Position numbers and translations under genes: made by a program
Origin: Macrostomum hystrix
Lineage: Eukaryota > Platyhelminthes > Macrostomidae
Direction of reading: 5' to 3'
Assembly: GCA_950097015.1 (NCBI GenBank)
Contig: CATNEN010000008.1
Span: 2,604,001-2,668,000 of the forward strand
DNA length: 64,000 nucleotides
Shown: piece after piece, positions 35,055-46,264 of the stretch
How the letters are laid out: every line of letters starts with the position of its first letter
How positions within the stretch are numbered: position 1 is the first letter of the stretch
Notes under the pieces: generated by a model
What the model saw: only the letters and a program-made list of their open reading frames with translations
The model's database searches: none
What the model was told of the DNA's origin: nothing

Positions 35055-36600
35055 GTGGTGATAAGGATTCTAGGAAATTAAGATTCGGTGAGAATTCCAG
35101 GAAATTGAGATTCGGTGAGGATTCCAGGAAATTGAGACTCGGTGAGGATTCAGGAATGTTTGATTCGGTGAAGATTCCAGGAAATTGAGACTCGGTGAGG
35201 ATTCCAGGAAATTGAGATTCGTTGAGGATTCCAGGAAATTGAGATTCGGTGAGGATTCCAGGAAATTGAGACTCGGTGAGGATTCCAGGAAATTGAGATT
35301 CGTTGAGGATTCCAGGAAATTGAGATTCGGTGAGGATTCCAGGAAATTGAGACTCGGTGAGGATTCCAGGAAATTGAGATTCGTTGAGGATTCCAGGAAA
35401 TTGAGATTCGGTGAGGATTCCAGGAAATTGAGACTCGGTGAGGATTCCAGGAAATTGAGACTTGGCCAGGATTCCAGGAAATTGAGACTCGGTGAGGATT
35501 CCAGGAAATTGAGACTCGGCGAGGATTTCAGGAAATTGAGACTCGGTGAGGATTCCAGGAAATTGAGACTCGGTGAGGATTTCAGGAAATTGAGACTCGG
35601 TGAGGATTCCAGGAAATTGAGACTCGGTGAGGATTCCAGGAAATTGAGACTCGGTGAGGATTCCAGGAAATTGAGATTCGGTGAGAATTCCAGGAAATTG
35701 AGATTCGGTGAGGATTCCAGGAAATTGAGACTCGGTGAGGATTCCAGGAAATTGAGACTCGGTGAGGATTCCAGGAAATTGAGATTCGGTGAGGATTCCA
35801 GGAAATTGAGATTCAGTGAGGATTCCAGGAAATTGAGATTTAATGAAGATTCCAGGAAATTGAGACTCGGTGAGGCTTCAAGGAAATTGAGACTCGGTGA
35901 GGATTCCAGGAAATTGAGACTCGATGAGGATTCCAGGAAATTGAGACTCGGTGAGGATTCAAGGAAGTTGAGACTCGGTGAGGATTCCAGGAAATTGAGA
36001 CTCTGTGAGGATTCTAGGAAATTAACATTCGGTGAAGATTCCAGGAAATTGAGACTCGGTGAGGATTCCAGGAAATTGAGATTCCGAAAGGATTCAGGAA
36101 TGTTTGATTCGGTGAAGATTCTAGGAAATTGAGATTCGGTGAGGATTCCAGGAAATTGAGACTCGGTGAAGATTCCAGGAAATTGAGATTCGGTGAGGAT
36201 TCCAGGAAATTGAGACTCGGTGAGGATTCCAGGAAATTGAGATTCGGTGAGGATTCCAGGAAATTGAGATTCGGTGAGGATTCCAGGAAATTGAGATTCG
36301 GTGAGGATTCCAGGAAATTGAGACTCGGTGAGGATTCCAGGAAATTGAGACTCGGTGAGGATTTCAGGAAATTGAGACTCGGTGAGGATTCCAGGAAATT
36401 GAGACTCGGTGAGGATTCAAGGAAATTGAGACTCGGTGAGGATTCCAGGAAATTGAGACTCGGTGAAAAGAAAATAGAGATTCTGAAAGGATTCAGGAAT
36501 GTTTGATTCGGTGAAGATTCCTGGAAATTGGTATTCGGTAATGATTCTAGGAAATTAAGATTCGATCAGGATTCGAGTGAATTGAGATTCGGTAAAGTTC
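35055..36600. repeat. 27-bp minisatellite, ~57 copies, related to the 30.6-32.8 kb array
   Basis: Units with GAGACTCGGTGAGGATTCCA or GAGATTCGGTGAGGATTCCA plus GGAAATT. The unit aligns to the 30580-32757 unit with the same length, same strand and roughly 80% identity. Truncated copies (GATTCAGGAATGTTTGATTC) occur near both ends and at 36090. Open frames through it are artefacts. Confidence 0.96.
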
Positions 36601-37715
36601 CCAGTAATGTGACCTAGTATATGAACAATAAATTATTGAACATTTTACAAGACATCTACGTTCGAATATAAGTACTTTCTGAATATACTACTTGCCAAAT
36701 TGCTAAGTAGGAAAATTAGAGAAGTAGCTAGATAAGGCTAGCTTTCTCGTTAAAAGTTAAATCTATATTTTGCCACTTGTATGTAATTTTGCGACTAATG
36801 CAGCACTTGGTTTGCCTTCTGTTGCAGATCGTGATTAGGTGGCAGAGAAATCATATAATGTTGGCCGTTTCCATGGTGGTTACCTTTATTTGATCGCTTT
36901 GATAATTTTGGCGCAATGAATGCCAGCTAACTTACACAACCCTTACACACTCAACAAATTCTAACATTTCTTGTCCTTTCAGCTGTGCTCAAATTTCTAT
37001 AATAAGCATGCAGTCACAATGGAGTTTGAGTACGCCCGAACGCTTAGATAGAGTTTGAACACACCGATACCAGTTAGTTTTCAAAGAACTAGCTCAGACT
37101 GGATCTTGACAGCAGCTAGGTGAACTAACCTAACTGCCTACTCACTCACACACAGACTCAAGTTGAGCACACACTGACTGAGTTTGTATGCTTATTACCT
37201 GGAAGCGGTTATGTATCACCCGATACTTGCACAGCACATTAACAGTAGAAACCACGGGTATTAACATTTCAAACTCCCACTGCCACAAACTTTTCCCACA
37301 TACTTTTCCCACATAATTTCTGTGACACACACGTGTCAATCTATTCAGTATCCTGGTTGGCTCACACTCCATCAACAGGTGTTTGCCAAAATAAAATAGG
37401 ATTATTTTTTTCATCAATGAAATCATTCCCACCTTTCAGCGCCAAAATCCTCTCGCCTACCGTCGCATCCTGCGTTCTCCCATTCTCCCAGCCTCTCTTT
37501 TCCCAATTCAACAGGTGGAAAGTTGAAGCGGCGCACCCTGCCCGCAGAAGATCCTAGCAACGGTAGTTTGGCGTCATTGGCAACCGGGAAGCGCGATCTA
37601 GACCCATATATGCATTTATACGCTTGCTTCGCATTCTCGGCTTAATTCACAATGACTGCCAGATCTGCCAGAAAGTCAGTCGGACAGATCAACTGAGAAG
37701 TGTGAGTTCTTGAGC
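36600..37715. other. Upstream region of the 252-aa gene
   Basis: Unique DNA with no supportable gene; the promoter and 5' UTR of the gene starting at 37716 should lie near 37500-37715. Confidence 0.4.
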
Positions 37716-38794
37716 ATGAAGCGACCATACAATGCACCCGAGCCACCGTACGGTTATTATCCTGCGGCATCGATGCCGGTGGCTACAAAGAACTTGACCT
37801 ACTGCACTATTGGTGAGAGTGTCAGCGCGTTGGGGATACTAATTTTACTTGTGGATTGCTAGTCTACCCCATGGAAAGAACTAATTAACTTTCTTTTGGC
37901 ATGGGGAAAGAACAGAATGGATTGCTAGCCAATTCCATTAGCAAAGAAATAGTGAATCAAATATTAATTTCGCTTTTCAGACGACATCAGGGCATTTCAG
38001 GAGCGCATTCGATCCTCTGATCAAGCGAGGAAAAATGATGGCAACTTTAAGCAGCAGCAGCAGCAGCTCCCCACAGCTGACAGTCACGAAGAGGAGTTGG
38101 CAACGGATAGTGGTGAAAGTTTCGTTCGTCCAGTTGACGAATCGCCGCCACAGCCACAGCCACAGCACTCGAAACGTTGCGTCAGCGCAGCCAATCACAA
38201 TCGATCTTCAGTCGCAGACAGACTGCATAGCGATTTAAATCTAAATGAGACTTTGGCTGCGTGCCGCAGACCGAAGACAGCTCCAGCCCGAGTGCCGAAA
38301 GTAACAAAGAAGGTCATTGCAGGCGCTTCATACGATGAGGACCTGAGAGTACACGGTTGGAGAATGGAGGTTCATGGCGATCCGCTGGAGCTAAAGTGAG
38401 TGAGTGAGTGAGTGAGTGAGTGAGTGAGTGAGTGAGTGAGTGAGTGAGTGAGTGAGTGAGTGAGTGAGTGAGTCAGTCAGTGAGTGAGTGAGTGAGTGAG
38501 TGAGTCAGTCAGTCAGTCAGTCATTCACCCACTCGAACATGCTTCAGGCGGCCGCATCTGCCGCAGCTGCGCATGTTGAACATCCCGATTCCGGATTCGA
38601 AAGTGTTGCCTCCGCCGCCGTCAATACGCAAGTCGAATTCAACGGCCTTCTTTCACCAGACGGTGGCGACAGTAACGCTGAGCTTTGACATTCATCCGGC
38701 CTTCGCTTCTGAGAGATTTGCCAGAACTCGAGCTAGCCTGATGCGACAGGGAAAGTGGAACTTTGCCCCTAGAGACTTTGCCTTTATTTACTAA
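37716..38794 (+). CDS. Unrecognised 252-aa protein, three exons
   Basis: Exons 37716-37812, 37981-38395, 38548-38794 (stop TAA). GT-AG junctions have matching phases 1 and 2. The protein starts MKRPYNAPEPPYGYYPAASM, continues DDIRAFQERIRSSDQ, a QQQQQ run, a PQPQPQ stretch, then the basic RRPKTAPARVPKVTKK and HGWRMEVHGDPLELK. The C-terminus, FARTRASLMRQGKWNFAPRD then FAFIY, looks folded. No signal peptide, membrane span or catalytic motif is visible. I do not recognise the family; the tyrosine-rich start and short basic body would fit a cytoskeletal or ciliary accessory protein, but that is only a guess. The second intron is a GTGA microsatellite. AATAAA at 39019 lies about 225 nt after the stop. 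Confidence 0.75.
38396..38524 (+). repeat. (GTGA)n microsatellite forming an intron start
   Basis: The intron 38396-38547 begins GTGAGTGAGTGAG and continues as GAGT tetranucleotides, with GTCA variants at two places, to about 38524. Every fourth base begins another perfect GTGAGT donor hexamer. Confidence 0.95.
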
Positions 38795-39350
38795 ATGAAA
38801 ACTGCCTGACCTGAGGGTTTGGTTGGCCTACAGATAACGTATCGTAGCAAGAACTTCAGCTTTAACAACAGAAAATCGTTCCTGTTTTTTAATTCACTTT
38901 AACTCTGTCTCTAGCATAGTAATTGTTCCGCCAGTTTGATCACCCAGTTATACTTGAAACGATTGATGTCGAATATGCTGACACAATCCTCAGCCAGGTT
39001 TGTGACAACAGATGCTCGAATAAAATGGTTGTATGACTTGCGGCAGCCAAGTCCGGCCAGTTCACAAAAACAGCTTCATGAAATTATTAAACGAATTCTT
39101 ACCTAACATGGGCGCCTTGTGGTACCTGTAGCCATCGCTGTCAGCACGGTTAAATGGTTTCGGCTAGACACATTCGACGCCAGTAGGAAGGGTAATCTTC
39201 GGAAACATTCACATCGTCCTTTGTCAGAATTCTCTATCAGAGGTCAAGCCACGTAACAGAGAAATGACTCCAACTTTGGTTGCATCAACTTGGAGACATT
39301 TGGAGACAACTTTGGTCGATAAATCTCGAACATGACCGCTGTTGCCAAGA
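38795..39350. other. 3' flank of the 252-aa gene
   Basis: Unique DNA with the likely poly(A) signal at 39019-39024. Nothing else was recognised. Confidence 0.4.
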
Positions 39351-39354
39351 GAAC

Positions 39355-39935
39355 TAATGCTCCCCAGCAACAGAGAACTAATGCCCCCCAGCAGGAGTTA
39401 GCTAAATGTCTCCCCCCAGCAACAGAGAACTAATGCTCCCCAGCAACAGAACTAATGCTCCCCCAGCAACAGAGAACTAATGCTCCCCAGCAACAGAGAA
39501 CTAATGCCCCCCAGCAACAGAACTAATGCTCCTCAGCAACAGAGAACTAATGCCCCCCAGCAACAGAACTAATGCTCCTCAGCAACAGAGAACTAATGCC
39601 CCCCAGCAACAGAACTAATGCTCCCCCAGCAACAGAACTAATGCTCCCCCAGCAACAGAGAACTAATGCTCCCCAGCAACAGAACTAATGCTCCCCCAGC
39701 AACAGAGAACTAATGCTCCCCAGCAACAGAACTAATGCTCCTCAGCAACAGAGAACTAATGCTCCCATGCAACAGAGAACTAATGCTCCCCAGCAACAGA
39801 ACTAATGCTCCCCCAGCAACAGAGAACTAATGCTCCTCAGCAACAGAGAACTAATGCTCCCCAGCAACAGAACTAATGCTCCCCCAGCAACAGAGAACTA
39901 ATGCTCCTCAGCAACAGAGAAGTAATTCCCTCCAG
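39355..39935. repeat. ~22/25-bp minisatellite
   Basis: About 24 copies of CAGCAACAGAGAACTAATGC plus TCCCC, alternating with a shorter form lacking GAGA. Long and short units alternate in a partly regular order. Confidence 0.93.
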
Positions 39936-40140
39936 CATTGACCATTTCAGCCGGACAGACAAATCTTTGAGATTTAGTAAAGTAGGATTTAAAAAATTAC
40001 ATTTACAATTACACTTCCTTGCGCGCCCTCAAAATTCCACATTGAACAACGCTGAGCAAGGGTATTAATGAACATTGACAACTGCAAAATTCTGTTAATC
40101 CCTATACTAAAATTCAAAACTATCTATATACATGTATATA

Positions 40141-41587
40141 CACTCAGCCACATTGAAAAGTTTCCACCCTAGCGCGCGAAGGGGCAACGTTTTGGTCTGT
40201 GGAGATATTCGTGGTTTGAGCCATAGACAAATATATAATCCGGAATCGACCGAAGCAAAGGAACAGCAAAGAAACAAAGTACGCGAGCATGGGTGACAAC
40301 TCGCCCAGAACAGGGTCAGTAACGCGTATAGCAGCCACGTGAGTGCAGCAGAGCGCTCACTCTCCGGGGCATCCCCAGAACCAGGCGTCGCAGAAAATCT
40401 TGCGGTAGTTGTTGCCATGCAGTAGACAGTGATTCGCGCAGTTGGGCAACATTTTGCGGCGGATTGTCGCGCCGAATCGAGCGCTTCAGGTAATCCCAAA
40501 CGTGCTCTATGGGATTCATGTCCGCTGATCGGGACGGCCAGCGCAAGGTTCGCAGGTGCAGCAGCTCCTTCAGATGCGCCACAGCGGCTGCGCGATGCGG
40601 TGGGGCGTTGTCGTCTTGGAGGACGCAGTTCCCCACGCCACCACATGAAGCATCAATGAAGGGCAGCAGGCGCGTCTGTAGAAGGTTGGCGTACGACTCG
40701 GCAGTCACAGTCGCATCCAGGAACACGAGCTCCGTCTTCGCGTGCATTGTGATGCCTGCCCACACGTGAATAGAAGCTGACTGGCTCTCAGAGTTTTGCA
40801 CGTGCTGCGGCAGCATCTCCTGGCGCGGCTGGCGCCACACGCGAATGCGGCCGTCGGCACGGAACAATCGAAAGCGGCTCTCATCTGTGAAAATCACTCG
40901 CCGCCACTGCTGCTGCCTCCAGTGGACCCTTTGCATTGCCCATTGTTCCCGGCTGGCCACATGGGTTGGGGTCAGGCGTGACCGTTTGCGCATCTTACGG
41001 GATCGCAGCCCCGACTCCCGCAATCGTCGTCGGATGGTTTGGGCGCTCAGGACATTCCCTCGCCTGCTTCTTTCAGCCCACATCAGCCGTAGCAGGGTGG
41101 CTGGCAATGTGGGGCTTCCCTTTACCATTCGCAGCAATCGCCGGTCCGCCCTCCTAGTTGTACTGCGCATATTGAGCCGCAGGCCGCGCGTGGCGTGCGC
41201 CACGCTGCCCGTTTCTCTGCACTTGATCTGCAGTTTGCGGATTGCTGTGTGTGACCGCCCAATTTGGCGAGCAACAGCTCGGATGGACATCCCAGCGTCC
41301 AGCATGCCAATGGCGCGCGCTCGTTCCAGGTCGGTCATTTGGCGAACCATTGCGTTCGGTTGCGAACGTGGATTTTAGACTCCTGTAAGATGCTGCTGTC
41401 TGCTCCATGTGACTGTTTCCTTCGACTTGTCTGGCGTCTATGACCCAAGTTTTTTAATTCTATGGCCCAAGTGCGTGTTGACGAAATCATCAATCGTCTA
41501 TGGCACAAGTCTGGCGACAAAAACCAGTTTTGAAACTCTAAATATACAACTTGCGCGAGGGTGGAAACTTTTCAATGTTGCTGAGTG
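40141..41587 (-). mobile_element. Complete Tc1-like DNA transposon with TA duplication
   Basis: 1447 bp. The termini are inverted: CACTCAGCCACATTGAAAAG then TTTCCACCCT at the left, and the complement of CACTCAGCAACATTGAAAAG then TTTCCACCCT at the right (about 30 bp, one mismatch). TA dinucleotides flank both ends (40139-40140 and 41588-41589). It carries one uninterrupted transposase gene, so it is potentially autonomous and recently inserted. Confidence 0.95.
40316..41350 (-). CDS. Tc1/mariner-superfamily transposase (DD34E), intact
   Basis: 344 residues, single exon. The N-terminus is a helix-turn-helix (ERARAIGMLDAGMSIRAVAR, GRSHTAIRKL), followed by a second HTH-like region with an Arg-rich linker. 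The catalytic triad is visible: IFTDESRF (first D), LQDDNAPPH (second D), and NPIEHVWD with E 34 residues after the second D, the Tc1 spacing. Length equals a typical Tc1 transposase (about 340). Start at ATG 41350 gives MVRQMTDLERARAIG. No frameshifts or stops. Cuts and pastes DNA at TA sites in the nucleus. Confidence 0.95.
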   Translation of the reverse strand: MVRQMTDLERARAIGMLDAGMSIRAVARQIGRSHTAIRKLQIKCRETGSVAHATRGLRLNMRSTTRRADRRLLRMVKGSPTLPATLLRLMWAERSRRGNVLSAQTIRRRLRESGLRSRKMRKRSRLTPTHVASREQWAMQRVHWRQQQWRRVIFTDESRFRLFRADGRIRVWRQPRQEMLPQHVQNSESQSASIHVWAGITMHAKTELVFLDATVTAESYANLLQTRLLPFIDASCGGVGNCVLQDDNAPPHRAAAVAHLKELLHLRTLRWPSRSADMNPIEHVWDYLKRSIRRDNPPQNVAQLRESLSTAWQQLPQDFLRRLVLGMPRRVSALLHSRGCYTRY

Positions 41588-41861
41588 TATTATTATATAC
41601 TAAAAATGAAAATAAGATTGTCTTAAACTTCATCAATGCATGAAATTTGCGGGTAAAAATGTGGAAATTTGCGGGCACTATGTTAGAGATAGGGAGAAAG
41701 TTGAGAAAGTCTATGGTCGAAGGCTATTTTTTCGGTGGATGGGCAAATCTTTGTGCCATAGACGAAACACTCGGATTAATCGAGAGGACGGGGCCAGGGA
41801 GCCGCGTTTTGAAGCAACGATTCTAGAAATTTCTGTCTGTCTAATCAACTGCTGACTACGA

Positions 41862-43054
41862 ATGTTGAACTGTGCGAATCTGCCCGACCAAATTATCAGT
41901 GGTCTGTCAACAGAGGAGTTGAATTGGGTGTCGTCAGAGTCAGCAACCCGCTATTTGGAAGAATTGAGTGTCGAGTTCGCTCGACAACTAGACACTGAAG
42001 AGATTCAGGACCAAAGCGAAGATGCGCTCGAGGAACTTAAAGAAATTGAACGAGAAGGAATCCCGAAGTCCTCTAAAAGACAGATGCCGGACGCTGTGAC
42101 GAGGTTTCAAGCGTTTTTGACTGATAAGCAATTGTCATCAGATCTGATGCGAGTACCTCCTATAACGTCGTACTATTTTGAATGACTATCTACGTCTCAA
42201 TAGGTTCTTCAATATCAAACGTCAAGGAGTAAACATTATCGGAGATCCAGTGTTTACCGCTGCCAATCGGATGCTAGTGTCCATGGTCCAAAAATACAAG
42301 CGCGCAAACCAGCCAAAGGTCCGAGATGAGTTCGCTGCCATCGAGAAGATCGATCTGGTCAAAATCATGGCCTACTTTGATCGGACAAACGGTGGAGTAC
42401 TGCAGCAGGAGGTAATATTCCATCTAATTTACTATTTCGGACTACATGGACGAGAGACGCTCCCTTTGCTAGACAAAGCAAGCTTCGTTTTTCAAAAGGA
42501 CTCCGAAGGCAGAGAGTATGTCGCTCTAAACCATGAAATTATCAGCAAGAATTCAAAGGCTTCGATAAAACCCAGCGAGTTCCAGGATGCCAAGAAGGCG
42601 CGCATGTACGCTACGGAAGGCTCGACGTATTGTCCCGTGTCGGCTCTGCGCTTGTATCTACAGCGTTTGAACGAACTGCGGATTGAAATCCTATTTCCGA
42701 AGCCGAAGCTATGAATGTTTCTAAAGGCCTAGCGGACAAACGTTGGTACGGCGCTACGCGACAAGTGGGCAAAAATGCAATTCACCAACTAATGAGCACT
42801 CTGCGTCCACTAAACTGGCCCTCTCAAAGCGCTATACCAACCATTGCATTAGAGTTACACACGTGACGGTACTAAAGGAGAGCGGCTTCTCAAACGCTGC
42901 CATCGCGGTTAACACTGGCCACAAGAATTCAGCGAGCGTAGAGCGCTATACGCACAATGAGGCGCGATGCCGACTTCCGTGCGTTGCCATTAGCGCTGAG
43001 CGTCGAGACAAGCGCCTCCCAGGTCTCTATCCGTCGTGTTGGTCAGGATGGTGA
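41862..43054 (+). pseudogene. Crypton-type tyrosine recombinase (DUF3504-like), broken
   Basis: Three pieces in different frames: 41862-42185 (PSSKRQMPDAVTRF-type N-terminal domain, KSSKRQMPDAVTRFQAFLTD), 42178-42714 (YLRLNRFFNI, FHLIYYFGLHGRETLPLL, STYCPVSALRLYLQRLN), and 42720-43054 (a short WYGATRQVGKNAI part, then LSKRYTNHCIRVTHVTVLKE and NTGHKNSASVERYTH). The tyrosine-recombinase residues are all present: R in GRE, HxxR in HCIR, H in GHK, Y in ERYT. The first break drops roughly 30 residues between the N-terminal and core parts; the second and third are frameshifts near 42715 and 42815. No terminal repeats were seen, as expected for Cryptons. This is like the KIAA1958/ZMYM/QRICH domain family, so a decayed domesticated gene is an alternative. 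Confidence 0.8.
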
Positions 43055-43189
43055 AGTGGCGATCAGTGAGACAAGGGCTATGGAAACCAAGTATGGAGAA
43101 CGGCAATCAGAGCCGGCTGCAATCGTCGTGAACTTCAACGGGACCTTCCAGAATTGCACGTTTCATCTAACTGGAGTTGGTAAGCGGTA

Positions 43190-43920
43190 GCTTGGAAAAA
43201 GTAAAACGTTGTTTGATTGAATGAACTAAACTAAAAAGCCGAAAGTTGTTGCGTTACTGTTACGAAATTACAAAAGTACGAAAGCGTAAAAGAAAAGAAA
43301 ACAAAAATAATCCTATAAAAGAATAATTTCTTTTGAAATATAAAAGCATACTTGGTTGCAACTTGTTTTACCATTTGACTACGAAAATTCGAGACGAAAT
43401 TTCATTAATTGATACCCCGAAAAGGGACACTTGAGCTCACAAAAGTTAATGACAATCTCGCTAATAAATATAACGTTCCCGGTTCTCAAAGCGCCAAATG
43501 AGCCATTCAGTGTGAGTAGAGTCAGGAAATTGCCTCAAAGCAGTAAAGTAAGCCACAGGTAGCAGGTAGGCGATTCTAACAACGTCAGTAATTGTTGGCT
43601 CACGGCAGGCTTGGCAAGGACTGGAGGAGGTCAACGGTTGCTAGGCTAGATTAGCTGAACGGGATTTGGTGCCGAGTAGCCCATGAAGGGTTGGCGGGCC
43701 TTTTCCGCCTATTCATTCACGCGTCATCGCCTTCTTTAGTGCGGGTGGGACACGATATGGTTGGCATGGCAGCTGGCTCATTGCTAACTGCACTTTTCTG
43801 CCACGTCAAGCGAAACAGTTGATGGGCCAAGAAGCAAACAAATCACTAGCTTACTAGCGGCAGAATGAAAGACATCGAGATGTTTGCTAATTTTTTTACT
43901 AGATCAGAAGGAAACAATTC
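43190..43920. other. Unique spacer
   Basis: No gene or repeat that I can support between the Crypton remnant and the next array. Confidence 0.4.
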
Positions 43921-43924
43921 TGCA

Positions 43925-44870
43925 TGGGGGAAAGACTGGATTGCTAGTCCATCCCATGGATGAAGGAATAGAATGGATTCCTAGTCCATCCCATGGATGA
44001 AGGAACAGAATGGATTGCTATTCTATCCCATGGATGAAGGAATAGAATGGATTGCTAGTCTATCCCATGGATGAAGGAATAGAATGGATTCCTAGTCCAT
44101 CCCATGGATGAAGGAACAGAATGGATTGCTAGTCTATCCCATGGATGAAGGAATAGAATGGATTGCTAGTCTATCCCATGGATGAAGGAATAAAATGGAT
44201 TCCTAGTCCATCCCATGAATGAAGGAATAGAATGGATTCCTAGTCCATCCCATGGATGAAGGAATAGAATGGATTCCTAGTCCATCCCATGGATGAAGGA
44301 ACAGAATGGATTGCTATTCTATCCCATGGATGAAGGAATAGAATGGATTGCTAGTCTATCCCATGGATGAAGGAATAGAATGGATTCCTAGTCCATCCCA
44401 TGGATGAAGGAATAGAATGGATTCCTAGTCCATCCCATGGATGAAGGAATAGAATGGATTGCTAGTCCATCCCATGGATGAAGGAATAGAATGGATTGCT
44501 AGTCTATCCCATGGATGAAGGAATAGAATGGATTCCTAGTCCATCCCATGAATGAAGGAATAGAATGGATTCCTAGTCCATCCCATGGATGAAGGAATAG
44601 AATGGATTCCTAGTCCATCCCATGGATGAAGGAACAGAATGGATTGCTATTCTATCCCATGGATGAAGGAATAGAATGGATTGCTAGTCTATCCCATGGA
44701 TGAAGGAATAGAATGGATTCCTAGTCCATCCCATGGATGAAGGAATAGAATGGATTCCTAGTCCATCCCATGGATGAAGGAATAGAATGGATTGCTAGTC
44801 CATCCCATGGATGAAGGAATAGAATGGATTCCTAGTCCATCCCATGGATGAAGGAATAGAATGGATTGAA
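43925..44870. repeat. 37-bp minisatellite
   Basis: About 25 copies of a unit with CCATCCCATGGATGAAGGAA and TAGAATGGATTCCTAGT. Variants ATTGCTAGTC and ATTGCTATTC recur in a repeating order, for example near 43985 and 44285, indicating higher-order duplication. NcoI-type CCATGG occurs in almost every unit. Confidence 0.95.
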
Positions 44871-44879
44871 AGGAGACAA

Positions 44880-45492
44880 ATGAATAGAGATAGAAATGAA
44901 CAGATCAGCAAGGAGAGAAGAGAGAGGAGAGGGACAGAGATCGAGAGGGAGAGCAGAGAGAAAAGAGGAGAGAAGAGAGAGGAGAGGAGAGAAGAGAGAG
45001 TAGAGGAGAGAAGAGAGAGGAGAGAAGAGAGAGTAGAGGAGAGAAGAGAGAGGAGAGAAGAGAGAGTAGAGGAGAGAAGAGAGAGGGGAGGAGAGAAGAG
45101 AGAGTAGAGGAGAGAAGAGAGAGGGGAGGAGAGAAGAGAGAGTAGAGGAGAGAAGAGAGAGGGAAGGAGAGAAGAGAGAGTAGAGGAGAGAAGAGAGAGT
45201 AGAGGAGAGAAGAGAGAGTAGAGGAGAGAAGAGAGAGGGGAGGAGAGAAGAGAGAGTAGAGGAGGGAAGAGAGAGGGAAGGAGAGAAGAGAGAGTAGAGG
45301 AGAGAAGAGAGAGTAGAGGAGAGAAGAGAGAGTAGAGGAGAGAAGAGAGAGTAGACGAGAGAAGAGAGAGGGGAGGAGAGAAGAGAGAGTAGAGGAGAGA
45401 AGAGAGAGTAGAGGAGAGAAGAGAGAGGAGAGGAGAGAAGAGAGAGTAGAGGAGAGAAGAGAGAGTAGAGGAGAGAAGAGAGAGGGGAGGAG
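44880..45492. repeat. Purine-only 22-bp minisatellite (~600 bp polypurine tract)
   Basis: Units GAGAGAAGAGAGAGTAGAGG and GAGAAGAGAGAGGGGAGG alternate, with T confined to GTAGAGG. The top strand is almost entirely A and G for about 600 bp. Both strands lack stops in some frames, producing long Ser/Leu frames that are artefacts. Confidence 0.95.
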
Positions 45493-46264
45493 ATTGTTAT
45501 TTTTTGTACAATTCTTTGTCTCGTGCACTTCATCTGAACTCAGCTCTGTGTTGCATATATCGAACGTGCGTACACTAAGTTTGTGCGTACTTGCTTATTC
45601 AAACAGGCCTCGTGGAAAGAGTGCCTTGGACACAGAGGACAGAGATGTATGACAAACCACGCTAGCCTCTTGGGGGGGCGCGTTGTGAGATCCAGAAATT
45701 TCCAGCATCCAGCCAGACCCAATTCTAGATTGGAGTAGATCGGAGCGGGTAGACTGTCACTGTTCTCCCATTCTCTGCCCCCGCCCCGATTCAGTAAAGG
45801 GTATTGCCATGCGATGAACAATCGCGGGTCCGCACTGAGGCCGATTGTACCCGTGCGCTGCTTTTCAGAATCCTATTGTTCTGTTCGCCTGAAGCACCCC
45901 TCACACCGCTGTCTGTCTCTCCATCTCTCTCACAATATCTACCAACTGCCATACGCGCCTCCCCTAGCCGCTCACTCTGGCGCAGCACCCACCCACCCCA
46001 CTTGCTCACCAGTAATTTTCTTTCATTCTTTTTGATCAGAGTCCACTCCAAAAAAACTCGTCTCCCCTTTGGCCTTCCCCACGTTCCTTCCAATCTGTCC
46101 ACCCGCGTCTCATCGTTTTTTTCGACATCGTCTCTCCTGCACCAACCGTTTATCTCGCCAACTCAAAACCTCTCTGAGTGCCACACCCCCATCTACGTAT
46201 TAAAAGCGCGTTTGTACCGAATACAGTAACCCAGTAACAAAACACAGAGCTGGATTGAAGCAAG
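45492..46264 (+). promoter_or_regulatory. Upstream region of the serine palmitoyltransferase small-subunit gene
   Basis: Unique, pyrimidine-rich toward 46200. It should contain the promoter and 5' UTR (ATG at 46265). Overlapping frames at 45804-46229 are not supported as genes. Confidence 0.35.

Noticed and set aside
35185..36506. Frames of 315 and 125 codons (EDSRKLRLG repeats)
   Set aside because: Translation of the 27-bp array; no start context or non-repeat coding flank.
44832..45533. Ser/Leu-rich 233-codon minus-strand frame
   Set aside because: Complement of a polypurine array.
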